Shown here: positions 40,620 to 53,029 of the stretch, one piece after another
How positions within the stretch are numbered: the first letter of the stretch is position 1
Layout: every line of letters starts with the position of its first letter
Origin: Kappaphycus alvarezii
Lineage: Eukaryota > Rhodophyta > Florideophyceae > Gigartinales > Solieriaceae
NCBI GenBank assembly: GCA_002205965.3
Contig: NADL03000451.1
Coordinates: 372,001-436,000, forward strand
Length of the DNA stretch: 64,000 bases
Direction: 5' to 3'
Notes under the pieces: model-generated
Databases searched by the model: none
What the model was told of the DNA's origin: nothing
The model's input: only the letters and a program-made list of their open reading frames with translations
Position numbers and translations under genes: made by a program

Positions 40620-43230
40620 TACGACAATATTATCAACAAAAACTGCGCGGTATCTCTTTTGAAGGATTCAGTCCTACTAGCATGGTCTGTTTCCTCTTGG
40701 AGCTCTAGAAGGGTGCATGTGTGCAAATATCAACGCCAAGACGACAATTGAGATCGTTTTGCATCTGTAATGCATGGCGTCCGATTTCCATCAGGAAGAG
40801 TTATAACGGGGCGTATCGCTTATGGAGATGCGGAGATACAAGATATCGTTAGGGGCAAGCTTTTGCATAAGTTTTCAAGAAGGTAAAGATGGAGGAGGGG
40901 GTGCACAAATCTGTAGCCGCCGGATCAGATCCAAGTCTTTTCAATGAACCTCTGAAAAGAAAAGATTCTTTGTGTAGAAATACAGGCTTAAGAAATTTAG
41001 GAATTACGCAGTAGTATTCAGAAGTAGATTGTAGCCAATTACCCGGAGAAGAGACAGTGAAAATAAATAGGCACAAAATTTACAGAAATACATTTATTTT
41101 GATTTACACACGCATGATCCATGAGTATATGCCCGCAAGCCCTCGGGCCCCCTCCGTCCCGTTGGTATGCACCATAATATGTCTCGGACGACAAAGAGAC
41201 ACAACCGCGGCTAAGCCAATTTCTCGCAGGAAGCGGTGGGCCCAGGCCATGGCTCTTCTTTTGCGAAATAGGAGCCTTGGGATTAACGGAAATGGATTTC
41301 ACTACGTAGCTATGTTTCAGTAATAAAAGTTACAGGATCTGACCACATTTTCGCAACGTTTTCAAAATGGAACTTTGCATTACTGAAATGCGCAATTAGA
41401 CTTAGCGCAAAGTGAGTGCGTAACCCCTCTAATACCGGTTCGCTCGGACTGCTCTGAAAAGCGGGGTATTTAATTACTAACTTGGCCACTTGTTCATTTT
41501 CATGGCCCCAAAGGACAACAAGGGACCGGAAAAGACGATTGAATATTTTATATTATCTACAAGGCTGTCCTCTCCGACTAAGTCGCGAGCGGGGTTGCTT
41601 TAAGAGTCCTCGATGAAGATTCTATAGATATTGTATGAATGCGTAGACAAGTCAGAGGAGATGAATTCAAGCTAAACCAGATTGTTGTGATGTTTGGGGA
41701 ATTTATTTATTCATTAGGAGGCATTTTGGAAAAGTAGGACATGTGGAGCATGGTAAAACCGACTATTGACGCATTCATTGTTCCAAGAGGCATATTTTTG
41801 TGACCGCAATCCCTCGTTACGTCCACTGGAAAACCCTGTTTACAATTCATAGATTAAAAAGTCATTTAAAAGCTAGCTGTTAGCCAAAAAGCAGTTGCCA
41901 GGGATCTGTCGAGTCTATTTTGTAGAAAAATAGCAGAAGTCCGAACAAAAACTTCTTTTAAAGAGAAAGGAGATTATTAGGCGATTTTATTTGTTAAGGA
42001 GGCCCATAAAAGCAATTTAGTGGCCGCGGTGAGCAAAAATACTAATACCCATAATAATGTGAAGATTAAAAGGAAGAAAAATATGGAAAAAGATTCTTTC
42101 GTTTATAAAACATTTATTTTTATCCGCATCTGGTTTTTTCATGGCCCAGAAAAGCACTTCAAATCGTAACAAAAAAAACCATTTACTATTTTTTATGCTC
42201 ACTTTGGAATATAACGTGCATTCGTAAACGAAACCGTTTATATTCCTTGCGCTGTAAATGTTATAAGACTAAGTAAAATGCCTTATCTTCTCCCCCATTC
42301 GACCTTCTCGGTATTTGTATTGGTATTTTTATGTTGTAAACTCCGAGCTGGTGAGTCAGGGCTTCCTAAAATACATTTGATGAGTCTCAATACATTGATT
42401 TTGTTCGCAGTCGAGGAATTCGTGGTTGTGACTAATGCTTTGTGTGACAAATGCTACTTTCCGAATCTCTTGTAATGAGATTTTATAAAATGAATGAACC
42501 TGGCCTATATTTCCAGAAGCATTCAAGTTGATTTAAGAGGTGGGATTGTCGCTCAACCCTATGATTACAAGGAAGGGTTTTTTATGTCCATTTGGATCGT
42601 TTTTCGTACCCCTAAAGTTTTTGTGTTTCGAATTCGTCACATCTATCTTGATTTCGGTTTATTCCCGGGGCTACGGACGCCTTCTCAAGAGCGCAGGGGA
42701 AACTAAAAGTAAATTGGGTAGGTTGAGAAATTAAAGAAAAGACTGCGAGGGCCAAATGGTCTAATTTTGCTGGTGCGTATCTGGAGGATGAAAGGATTTG
42801 AACAACGCATGAAGCAGAAATCTGCTACAATCGGCCCAAACTATAGCAAAAGGGTGAGAAAATGAGTGTTAGGAACATTCACGGCAAGTTGGGCTCGATT
42901 GTGTGCAAAATTGATTCTCGAAGCCTGGTGGTCTTTTGGTTTACAAATTATATGCTTATATGTAGGCAGAGTACATGAATTATTAGAATTATTATGGAAT
43001 ATGTTAATGGATAAAAATAAAGGGAAAAATGTAAAACGGGATGGATTTTACCGAACCATAATTCGCTGCGACCACAGCTGTACCCAAAAAATTAGATTAC
43101 AGCTTGAGGTGTTCTGTAGATACCTCCATTTTAGAATACGCTTACATTAAATATAAACTTTTATATGTGGCAGTACAGCACTAAGTAAATTAGACATTAT
43201 ACAATTATAAGGAGGAAAATCCATGTCAGT
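40620..43230. other. gag-like and unassigned interior of Gypsy-C right
   Basis: 40620-40980 parallels the gag-like part of the left copy. The remainder aligns at the DNA level but has no recognisable domain. 41040-41340 differs from the left copy and may hold a small extra insertion; frames there (41057-41323) show no motif. Confidence 0.35.
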
Positions 43231-43389
43231 GAACAAAACAGCTTCACAAATATACTTTATCAATGTCTCATAAGATTCAAGTATTTGCACCTGAAATTTA
43301 TGGAAGAAAACGATAACTAGATTCCCCAGCGGGAAGATCTGGTATTAGGAAAGGGGAGGTTTTATCGCTATTTATGGACGCCCCTGTGA

Positions 43390-45010
43390 TCGACTGAGTG
43401 CGCATTAATAATGATGATTTTACATCCGTTTTTAATACCGAAAACGAGTACGTCGCTGCATCATCCTCACCAGAGTTGGACGGCAGTGGTGGTATCTCGG
43501 GGACGGAAAAAGAGCTACTACTAGCTATATTGAACAAGGAACAATACGAACAGGACGTAAGGTAATTTACATTGGATAAATAAAGTTATCGGAGAAGAAC
43601 AGTTGCATACAAGGCTGCTATTTTCGCCTCATGTTTTCAGGATCTGGAAGAGATGAAACATGGAATCATGATGAAGGAACGCATGGACGAGAATTCCATG
43701 GGTGTGTACATCCACGGTATCGAGCTAGTTAACTTTACCGTCGACATTTTCTTTGAGTCGACTTAAAATACGCAGACACACTCAACCACTCTTCATATGC
43801 TTTCAAGGCGCAAAGACATAATAAAGAAAGTGGCGAGAGAGATCTTCTAGAGAGAGGAGATCACGAATTTGTGTTAGACGTGTTGGTTAACAATGTTGTG
43901 GGCCATGGTGAAAGATGTAAGACACGCTTTTTTATTGAAATATGACATAGCAGTCGGGTAGTGAAGTTCAATCTCCTGCCTTTGCGTTAGGTAGAAGAAC
44001 TTCTCGATGACCTGAAAAGTGTGAGACCTTTTGTATCGAAGGGTCTCCAAATATGTTGTTGTCAAATGCATATGTATAGGCCTTCAAAGAGACAAAGAAG
44101 GTTTTCTATAGATAAGGGACTCGAATACGTGGGTCATACCGTTAGGACTCATGCACGCATCCATCTTACCAACAATATTGTAATAACTGCTTCGTGGGCC
44201 ATGTTCCGCTACGGATCATGTCTACAATTTTTTTTCTGGAACTAGCGATCAAGTACCGTAAACTACAAGAAAGTATTCAAGAGAGTAGGATTTGCTCATC
44301 TGAGGCTGAATTAAACAAATTGTAGCTTTAATTATGCGTAGATAAAGCTAGGTAAATACTTTTTCAATGATGGCAGCATCGAGTCTAATTCAAAAAAGAT
44401 TATTTACATCGCCGAAGCTCCAGCCCGAATGAAAGCACAGGAAAACAAAGGGTTCTTGGGCTTGCAGGGCAATATAGAAGGTTCATAAGGAATATATTAG
44501 TAATTTTGACATTGCTTTATTCTTATTTATTTGTGAAGAAGGCATAAGCATATTGGCTTGAGACGATGAAGGATTTAGTGCTCCGGATGGAAAGGTTGAC
44601 ATAGCTTACCTTGCTCACATTTCTGAAGTTCGTCTCTTTGCTCATGAGCGGTATTGCAGACTTCATTAAGGCTTTGGAGTGTTAAATTTAGATATGGAGG
44701 CGAAAGCAAGTCCTTCCCTGCCCAGTTTGACCATTATGATCTGATGGAGCAAAAGCGCCGCTGAAGAGCGAAAGGTAGGAAATTACAAGGCTACTTCCTT
44801 TCAAGAAATTTTAGGAATATTTGATCTCGGAAACGATTTTGCAGTCTAAAAGGAATATAAGTCCTTCCAGGTGTTATTCAAGAAAATAAATGTTCAAAGC
44901 AGTATGGAAAGCTAGTTTACTATATGAAGGAGTAAGGACTCGAGATTAAGCATATGCCTAGGTCTTTCAATTGGTCTGTTGATAATATTTTCCCGCAGAA
45001 GACAGAAAGA
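43390..45010 (+). pseudogene. RT and RNase H remnants, Gypsy-C right
   Basis: The pre-RT linker (about 43390-43560) ends in Leu-Asn-Lys-Glu-Gln-Tyr-Glu, the same words as in Gypsy-B (38632). A Phe-Glu-Ser-Thr segment near 43748 parallels Gypsy-B 38858. The frame 44021-44245 carries the post-palm part with Leu-Glu-Tyr-Val-Gly-His-Thr-Val. RNase H tail: Ile-Lys-His-x-Pro near 44949 followed by Val-Asp-Asn. Motifs A and C are not recognisable. Confidence 0.45.
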
Positions 45011-45757
45011 TCTTAAGATAGTTGAGGAGGTAAATTTCAACAAAGGTCCATTTTACCCATACAATTGACTTATTCCAAGATATCTTAATTTAAACTGCAT
45101 TTTTGTACTTAGAAAGAACTATGACTACGGAAAGAGTGCAATAGGTTGATCATAAAAATTATAGCTTTTAGAAGGAATGGAAAACATTTATGCTCTGGAG
45201 CAGCAGTCAAATATTACGGGACAAGAATTGACTGCCCTCTTTGCCGCTTGGTAGACAAAGAACAGAGATATTGACTTATTTCACAGCGAATTCCGTCATT
45301 CGGACACTTTATACACAATAAAGGTCTTGAAGCCCTTGCAAAGGTCCTGAAGTGTACCAGGACGAAAATGAAAATGATTCCGATTGGGGCGGCTATAAGA
45401 AAGCTCGACGAACCCTAACGTAATAAGAGTGTGCCAGCGCCACCATTATTGGCCTTATAAAATATTAAGAACAGTTTCTCGTTGCCTTTCAAGGAGTCGC
45501 ATAGCAGTTATCAGCCCGCTAAATTAGCGATATATCAAAATAATGGTCCATCTCAAAGGTTATGATAGAGGCTTCTACTAAACAAGTGAAATGTTAGACA
45601 ACACAGATCCCCCTACGGAAAATTCAGTCCAACGCATCATGAATAAAGAAGTACTCTATAAAAAATCCTATCATGTGATTGTACGTAACTGGAAGCGAAA
45701 AAATGTAATCACCTTGCAGCAAGGCGAAAATAGGTCCCTTGTGTAAAAAGAAGGAAA
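43992..45757 (+). repeat. Near-identical tract shared with 10232-11959
   Basis: Partner of the left tract. This copy is about 38 bp longer, because it keeps single bases missing on the left. Confidence 0.75.
45115..45420 (+). pseudogene. Integrase zinc-finger remnant, Gypsy-C right
   Basis: Contains Lys-Tyr-Tyr-Gly, Cys-Pro-Leu-Cys and a later Gly-His-Phe/His stretch (about 45295-45325) in shifted frames, as in the left copy. Weak on its own; supported by position. Confidence 0.35.
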
Positions 45758-45960
45758 CTTGACATAAATCGTTCCGCAAATTATGGGTATGGATCGGAAG
45801 AGCTACTGTGCGAACGTTCTTCTCCTATTATGGATATATTATGGAGTCAGCGCAAGGGTAATGAAAGCCTAATTAATACTTGCAAAAGTCAGAAATTTTC
45901 AACATATTCGCCAAAAATGGAACGATATCCAAACTTTTTTAATCAGCATCAGTTGCAATG

Positions 45961-48359
45961 ATATTATATTTGTCATTTTATTCACTATCCTTCGCATAAA
46001 TGCAATATTTATCTTCTAGAATGAAATCAAATCCTTATTCCATAGTTTTAATTATTTTCTATACTACTCATGCAAAAATATTTCCCTTGCAGAATTGTTG
46101 TACGTCTTTGAATGTTTCTCTCATGAAACGCCTAACAAAGCCAGGAACCGTGATCATAACAGAAAACTATTCAATTTACAGAAAATATATAGACGTGAAA
46201 CAATTCCATCTATTCTATTTGTGTTGTGTTATAAAATCTCCAACCAAATAGCGAAAAGAAACTCGTTAAATATAATGTTGATTTTCAACTTACAATACGA
46301 AAATACTCGTGTCTAGCGTTGCACAAAATCCAGAACAATAAATTACGGGTCGGAAATTTTGGAGGAAATTGGGATAGGTCCAGTAAAACAATTAACCATT
46401 TAAGATACACGGAGGTTTTCATAACCGTAAAGGTCCTTTTATATTTCAGCTGTTTGCATATTTGCTAAAATCAGACCTAATTGTATCATGAAGAGTCAAG
46501 AGAAATCAAATTACTGAAAAATAATCCAAGTTTAGACTCAAGAAAATGTTTTAGTGCCTGTGCATAAAAATTGGAAATCAGAAAGCATCAAAGACGACAC
46601 ATACTAAACAATTCGGTAGTTTAGAATTTTTTGTCGTCAATCACAACATTCAGAGCATAAATTTGACTTATATGGCTACATTTAAATTTCCAAACAAAAT
46701 ATTTGAAGAAGTTATTGGCAGAAATGTAACAAGATGGGTATTTTTCGCTGAACACATGCGATACAGTAAATATAAAACAGAAAAATAGATGATATAGGGG
46801 CTTCGTAAATATTTTTTTGAAATATTTGCGAATAAATTCTCTGTAACCTTCAAACCCTAATTAGAAAGAATGTAATATTTTTTTATTTGGAATGTCAGCG
46901 ATATTCTGTTTTTCCAAAAATATAGCGCAAAGTTCCCGTAATAATTCAATCAAAAAAATATAGGAATATCTTTTGGGCAATGAATAGAAATTCAGCTCCT
47001 CGAAAAGTAACGATAGTATGTATAATCTCACGGTTGATATATTTTCAGAATTACGACAAGTCGAAACATTAGAATTTATTTCTTAAAAATTTAAAGGAAT
47101 TTAAAAATAGCTAAACCAGAAAGAAAACAAATTAAATTCATTGTACTACTTTTTCAGTGAAAAATCGAAAAATTAGTTCCATTTTTTCATTTAAAGATAC
47201 ACTATTGAAAATGAAAAGGTTTTTAATTCTCAAAAAGCCCGAAGAATGTGGGATGTTGGGACGACTTGTAAATTGTATTTATACTAGAGTAGTACGCTCC
47301 GCAAACCAGGGGCTACGTCATCTATAATGCGGGATTTAGCAGTAAGCTTTCACCTTTAAATCCATTTTTACTTTTCCGCAATAAGAATAAAGCCTATCCT
47401 TTTTTTAAAAAATTAATTTTTAATTCTTTTCCCGTATCCTGAATTCACTGGGGAACTTTATGTTTTAGTTCTCTCTTTATTCGCTCTGCGCAAAATTTTA
47501 GTTCTACAGTTTTCTAGAATTTATATTTAAATTTGGCTCGGAATCGCACCAATTCAAAAATTTCGTGTTTGTCGTATTTTCGAGTGCATATTTTTGTTCC
47601 ATTGGCTCCTAGAGACAATAGAGGGTATTTACTGATATGAAAAACAGCGAGAGTATCGTGAAATCTCAATTCACAGTATCGATGATCTCATCTAGTACCT
47701 TCGCTCCTACTATATCATGAGAATATAGGCAAAGTTTTTATGGTATCAACTAAATAAACTTTTCCATATTACGGCGTTGGAAAAAAATTTATTGACGCTT
47801 TTTGATTCTGCATGCGCTTAGGAGGGTTAGTCGTCATTTTAGAAGAGGCGCAAGAAAGCAGGGCAAGATTCCGAGGAATAAAGACAAGGTAGGAATTGCT
47901 ACGGATAACGATGATTGAGTAGATCTTTGGGATAGGTTGCAGTATAGGCATGAAAGTTCATTTTAGTTCTGAATCTCCTTCTGTGGGGAATAGTGTATAA
48001 TGAGAGTTTCATTGTGATGAGATACCCTTCAGAATGGATAAACTCGGAGATTGGGTCATTAAAGGTAGTTTTTGTACTCCTGATATGCCCGAGGGAGTTA
48101 TCTACCGTTTCGAGCCATCCAAGGGAGATTTTAGGGACTAGAAAAGATACGTAAAAAGTTTAGAGGAACTGGTCAGGACAGGTCACGACAATAATTTTTG
48201 CATGGATTTGAAAAGATATATCAGTCTTCACATTATAGAACGTTATTCATTGTCGTCCACGAAATTTGTAAGAACTCATCTTAAGATAGTTTGTACTAAT
48301 TATCAAACCACCGTAATAAACACTTTATAAAAACTGATTAAAATGTCTCCCATCAAAGT
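45961..48359. other. AT-rich non-coding part of the right duplicate, before Copia-A
   Basis: It aligns with 12171-about 13990. A block at about 47600-48170 is absent from the left copy, where the flanks meet near 13815; it looks like a small extra insertion of unknown origin. Short frames are not conserved. Confidence 0.5.
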
Positions 48360-48592
48360 TGTTAGGTTTACATGCAAAATTAAGATTATACAGGTTGGTC
48401 ATTTAGACATGTAAGCACGTGCATTTGGTCACATCGAGGCATTATCAATATTAAATGCATCTTACTTACAACATTTGTTGTGTGAAGGTGATTACCTCAG
48501 CAACGTACTAGAGCTAGTAATTTAGAGCTGTATACATGTAGGTTGAGCTAGCCAAAGGCACTGAACTAAAAGTAACGAGTACGAACTACTCA
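48360..48592 (+). repeat. Copia-A 5' LTR
   Basis: It starts TGTTAGGTTTACATG and matches 52806-53029, including a long shared middle (GGTCATTTAGACATG, GAGGCATTATCAATATT). The 3' edge, ACTACTCA, is inferred. Confidence 0.7.
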
Positions 48593-48702
48593 GCTTGGCA
48601 TCTTAGTTAAACACGCACAAGACTATCACGTTGATCTTCGTAATTTTCGTACCTGGACTAACTGCCAGCTTTCGTTCAAGCCCATCAAAAATACCACAGG
48701 TT

Positions 48703-49420
48703 ATGGACTCAGAACCCATGATGAACAACATAAAATATACGATTGAAAAGTTAACGGAGAAGAACTACTCCGTGTGGGCGTTGCAGTTACGCTATATTTT
48801 GGAATCTCTTGATTTGTGGCGTTTTGCTGAAGAAGACCCTGAATTCGAAACAGAGATTAAAAGGATGATTCCGTGGATGTTTGGTCAAAGAAAAAGAAAG
48901 AGCATAGGCTACAGCAACAGTGCTTGGCCGAAAATTTACTGAATGTTGACTTTAAATATTTGCCTTCAATGGCAAGGAAGAGGGATCCTAGAGAGTTTCG
49001 AGATGCTCTAGAAAGCTTAAAAAAGAATCAATTCTGCAGCAAGTCAGTATTATTTGACAAAAAATTGTTCATGCTCCGTATGAAGGAAGGTCAGTCGATT
49101 AGGTCATACAATTAAGAAATATGTGAAATAGAAAATGATCTAGTATTGAGTGGATATGAATTAGAATCGAACGAAAACATTTGCTTTTTTACACGGTATG
49201 AGGAATGATTATGAAGTAACAAAAGCGGTACTTCAGAATAGTATGGATTTGTCATTCAAGTAAACTGTCTCCAGGGTGGAGATAAGAGAAGAGGAACTGG
49301 ACATAAAAGGAAGAAGTAGCAAAGATAAAATATACACATTCTGCACTGGAAAGGGAAACATGAAGCGGAAACCATTTAATAGAAAGTGTATGGTTGTGGC
49401 AATCGAGGCCATCAGTTTTA
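48703..49420 (+). pseudogene. gag: Copia-A gag
   Basis: From Met-Asp-Ser at 48703 the frame runs to 48942 and contains Lys-Leu-Thr-Glu-Lys-Asn-Tyr-Ser-Val-Trp, the N-terminal hallmark of copia Gag (Leu-x-x-x-Asn-Tyr-x-x-Trp). It continues in another frame at 48873-49115. Further on (49386-49430) is a zinc knuckle Tyr-Gly-Cys-Gly-Asn-Arg-Gly-His-x4-Cys whose first Cys has been lost. At least two frameshifts and a stop at 49114. Confidence 0.7.
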
Positions 49421-49559
49421 CAGGTGCTATCTGAATCCAGACTCAAAGAATTACAGGTCTCATTTTAAAACCACACCTGAAATTGAGGAAACAATTCTCA
49501 GTCTAATTGAAAGGGCAAAGGACAGGAATGAGAGACACAATACTGCTGGTACTGGAGGC

Positions 49560-49976
49560 GACAGTAATGACACAGTATGTGCTGCCTTTGGTACTACATT
49601 AGAAGACATGAGTACTTCATGGTTTTCAGACAGCTGCGCTACTCAACACATGACTACTCAACACCTGACAAATCAACGTGATGCTATATTTAACTTTGAA
49701 CCAGAAGAGAATGCTGAGAATATTATAAGCACAGTATCCAAATGTGAGAAACTTAAAGTGAAGGGCCATAGTACAGTGTATCTAAAAAAGTATATAGACG
49801 ATGTATGGAAGAGCATTTGTTTAAATAGAGTCGTTTTTATGCCAAATATCGGAACAAGTCTGGTGTCACAGCCCTTGGCACAAAAGGCAGGTGTAAGCAG
49901 TCAATATCTTGGAGGTTCTACTAATATGATAGCTAGACAAGGTTCTAACACTGTCATGATTAAAAATAATGAATAG
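49560..49976 (+). pseudogene. Copia-A protease
   Basis: Part of the frame 49386-49976 (196 codons). The copia protease signature Trp-Phe-Ser-Asp-Ser-Cys-Ala-Thr lies near 49620-49645: the catalytic Asp is present, but the glycine normally following Asp-Ser is Cys. The downstream Phe-Met-Pro-Asn-Ile and a Ser-Leu-Val-Ser segment near 49835-49870 fit the end of the domain. It would cleave the polyprotein; the Gly-to-Cys change probably impairs it. Confidence 0.7.
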
Positions 49977-50993
49977 CATGGAATTTGTGAGCTGACAGGG
50001 GCTGTTGCTAGTAAGGCATAAGTTATCATGCTTTATAATGGGCCAAATGGAGACATAAAGTTGAGGCACAGAAGATTTTGTTACGCAAATACAAATACTA
50101 GAGAACAAATGAGACGTAATAATGTGGTAAATGGCCTTAATAAGGTCAAGAATTTTAATCAAGTGTGAGTCTTGAATGCTGTGATGGCAAACAGTCTGCC
50201 GTACCACACCACCGTCGTGACAAAATACTAAGAGATGTCTTAGAACTAATTCATTCCGATATCGTAGGACTCACCAGAGTGGAATCGTTTGGTGGATGGA
50301 AATATATTCTAGGGTTCCTTGATGATGCTAGTGTTACTTCCTGGGTGAGATTCCTACAACACCGTTCAGAGGCACTGAAAGGTTTGGAGTCTCTATTTAA
50401 TGGTGTAGAGACCATAATTAAGAAAAAGTTAAAGTACACCCGGACTGATGGAGCAAGGGAGTACATGTTCAGGGAGATGGAAAATATTTTTGATAGAAAC
50501 GGCATTGTGCATGAATCAAATCCTCCATACTCACCCAAATCAAACGGAAGACCAGAGAGACTTAATCGAACACTGGTTGAAGGTGCCGGGAACATTTTAA
50601 CAGAACTGAAACCCATTAATAATCTAGAGTATTGTGATTTTTTATTAGCTGAGGCAGTATCCACAATGAAATATTTCAGGAACCGAACTCTCACGACGTC
50701 GACCCTTAAATAGTTTGGATACAGGATACCACATGAGATTGTACAAAGCACTAAACCAGACGTCACAAATCTACGTATTTTTGGATCAAAAAGTGAAATT
50801 TAAGAAACCTAAGCCGTATGTACAAGGTAAGTTTGATGCTCGTACATTGAACGGGATTAATGTCGGCTATGCCGCTGAATATGCACACAGGATTTATATA
50901 CCGAATGATAGGAAAGTAATTGTATCAAGGGATGTAGTATTCATCGAAAAATGGTCTCATCGCCTGGCAACGGTGTCAAGTTGGTTTGAATGA
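49977..50993 (+). pseudogene. Copia-A integrase
   Basis: A gag-pre-integrase fragment with Arg-His-Arg-Arg near 50068 precedes the core. The frame 50165-50713 (182 codons) contains all three catalytic positions: Asp in His-Ser-Asp-Ile-Val-Gly (about 50251), Asp in Arg-Thr-Asp-Gly-Ala-Arg-Glu-Tyr (about 50440), and Glu in Asn-Gly-Arg-Pro-Glu-Arg-Leu-Asn (about 50543). 50715-50993 continues with the copia C-terminal segment ending Val-Ile-Val-Ser-Arg-Asp-Val-Val-Phe. Stops at about 50028, 50166 and 50711 interrupt it. The DDE triad itself is intact. Confidence 0.8.
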
Positions 50994-51229
50994 TGGTCCT
51001 GAAACATCAGACGGTGAAGATGATAGCAAAAGTAAATTTCAAGAAAATGACTGTAATAAAACAATTTTGAAATTTCGATAAAGAAAAGCTCATACAAGGG
51101 AATGAAGATATGCTAACGCATATTTAAAACTGCGGAAAACAGAAAACTAAGCGACCATACAGATGGACCTACTACAGCATGCTCGCTTATTTGGTTACAG
51201 AAGTAATTAATAGGCATTCAGAGTTAAAA

Positions 51230-52220
51230 GCACCGTCTACTTTACATGAAGCAGTGAATGGTCCATACAAAAAGGATTAGCTTGATGCAATTAAGACGAA
51301 AATGGAGTCATTGAACGATTATTATGTGTTAAAAGTTATCTAACTGCCTAAAAACAAGAAAACAATTCGAGCTATGTGTGTTTAGTCTTAAAAACTGACG
51401 AAATGGTCTTATTGTAAGCAATAAATCACGGCTGTTTTCGAAAGGGTTTTCCTAGATTCATGGCATTGACTATTTTGCAGTGTTCGCTCCAATAACCAAG
51501 TTCAGCACTGTAAGATTTTTATTGGGGATTGCTGCTGTACCCGATATGGAGATTGAACAAATAGACATCAAAACAGCCTTTCTAAACGGTGAAATTGAGG
51601 GTAAGATATATCTGAAGAGTTGTACTCTGGGAGTTGAACTAGAGAAGCAGTTTAATAAAAAGTCTTTCCAGGGCAAGACGTGGAGTTTAAAGAGAAGTGT
51701 ATATGGTTTACGACAGACATCAAGAGCTTTTGGTACTAAGTTCCATAGGGTAATGTTAAACCTCTAATTCACGCATTCCATTGCTGACCCATGCCTTTAC
51801 TTCAAGCAAATGGATGAAATTTATGTGTACGTCATTGTGTATGTCGATTCTGTACTGATATCATCGAGAAATATTAAGGTATGTCAAGATGTGAAGGACA
51901 TGTTAAAATAGCATTTTGAAGTCAGAGACTTGAAGGCTGCAAAGTATTTTCTCGATACTTCTATTTGCTGGAACAGAAAGAACAGGACTATAAGAATTGG
52001 TCGAAGCAATATATACTTAATGTCCTGGAGAATTTTGGTATGAGTTCTTCTGAAGGAACCAATATATCAATGGCTGAGAGCTCAAATCTTGACTATGATG
52101 ACGAAAACAGAAAAGAGATGGAATTTACATACCGCGAGCTCGTCGGTTGTCACATGTACTTAGCACTGACAAAACGGCAAGACATTATGTATGTAGTTGG
52201 AGTACTGGCAAGATAATACA
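51230..52220 (+). pseudogene. Copia-A reverse transcriptase (motif C mutated)
   Basis: 51240-51480 carries the pre-RT segment (a His-Glu-Ala-Val and Met-Glu-Ser-Leu pattern) with stops. The frame 51480-51767 (95 codons) includes Phe-Ala-Pro-Ile-Thr, motif A Ile-Asp-Ile-Lys-Thr-Ala-Phe-Leu-Asn-Gly, and Ser-Val-Tyr-Gly-Leu-Arg-Gln. Motif C at about 51839-51850 reads Tyr-Val-Asp-Ser, so the second catalytic Asp is Ser. 51965-52216 matches the part between palm and RNase H. Stops at about 51765 and 51908. Polymerase activity should be lost. Confidence 0.8.
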
Positions 52221-52258
52221 GTTCGGCTGCAGAAATACATTGGATCGCAGCCAAAAGG

Positions 52259-52760
52259 GTGCTGCAATATTTGAAACATACCCTAGATTACAGTATATGT
52301 TATATGGAAAAAAGTAAATCAGTCACCGACGGATTCATTGATTCTGATTGGGCTGGTAACAAGTCAAGGAAATCTACCAGTGTTACGTGTTTCTTGTTTA
52401 TGGGGAGTTTCTTCATTGAAGTCAAAACGTCAGACTATTTTTGATGCGTCTACTACTGAAGCTGAATATAAAGCTTAGGCATTTGTAATTAGGGAAGCTC
52501 TATGAATTAAGAAGCTTTGCATTGATTTCCAAGTTACCCAACCATCGATTCCTGCCTGGGCTAATAACATGTTGGCGATTAAGCTTCCTAGAAAATCGTC
52601 TACTAAAGAAAAGGGTACGCACATAGATGTCGTTTACTTTTGTACGCGACTATGTGAATAAGGGGGAAATCTTTTTACAACACATATCCACAGAATTAAT
52701 GATAGCTGACTATATGACAGAAAAATTAGAAAAGGTCAAGGTCAAGCTCCAAACATGTAT
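52259..52760 (+). pseudogene. Copia-A RNase H
   Basis: 52259-52444 has Gly-Phe-Ile-Asp-Ser-Asp-Trp-Ala-Gly-Asn and Arg-Lys-Ser-Thr-Ser, the copia RNase H hallmark, followed in another frame by Ser-Thr-Thr-Glu-Ala-Glu-Tyr (about 52448-52470). The C-terminal region continues to about 52760 in shifted frames. Confidence 0.75.
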
Positions 52761-52789
52761 AAATAAAACGGGAATGTCAGGATACAGTG

Positions 52790-52805
52790 AAAAAGCTGAG
52801 GGGAA
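52790..52805 (+). other. Copia-A polypurine tract
   Basis: AAAAAGCTGAGGGGAA directly before the TGTTAG start of the 3' LTR, the expected plus-strand priming site. Confidence 0.7.
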
Positions 52806-53029
52806 TGTTAGTTTTACATGCAATTGCATGAATTACACAGCTTGGTCATTTAGACATGGACACATGTTCATTTGGTCACAGCGAGGCATTATCAATATTC
52901 AATGCATCATTACTTACAACATTTGTTGTGTGAAGCTGATTACCTCAGCAACGTAATATAGCTAGTGAGTTAGACCTATGTAGATGTAGGTTGAGGTATC
53001 AAAAGTTAGTGAACAAAGAAATCACTGCA
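52806..53029 (+). repeat. Copia-A 3' LTR
   Basis: It matches 48360-48592. The two LTRs differ by scattered substitutions and small indels, so the insertion is not recent. Confidence 0.7.

Larger units (their letters stand above)
40422..45960 (+). mobile_element. Decayed Ty3/gypsy element, Gypsy-C right copy
   Basis: Colinear with 7112-12170: LTR end and TGG site (40422-40615), gag-like (40620-40980), unassigned (41000-43230), RT linker (43390-43560), RT/RNase H (43700-45010), integrase finger (45115-45420). Frames are broken throughout. Identification rests on protein-level similarity to Gypsy-B. Confidence 0.55.
48360..53029 (+). mobile_element. Ty1/copia retrotransposon, Copia-A (nearly full length)
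   Basis: 4.67 kb with two LTRs of about 230 bp, gag, protease, integrase, then RT and RNase H: the gene order of Ty1/copia. It interrupts the duplicated segment; the left copy (about 13990-14110) lacks it. The candidate 5-mers at the borders (AAAGT / ATCAT) do not match, so the target duplication is lost or the LTR ends are slightly misplaced. Several stops and frameshifts and at least two active-site changes show it is dead, but the frames are much longer than in the gypsy copies, so it is younger. Confidence 0.85.

Noticed and set aside
50251-50766. Minus-strand 171-codon frame opposite Copia-A integrase
   Set aside because: The plus strand carries the conserved integrase triad; the antisense frame is a shadow.
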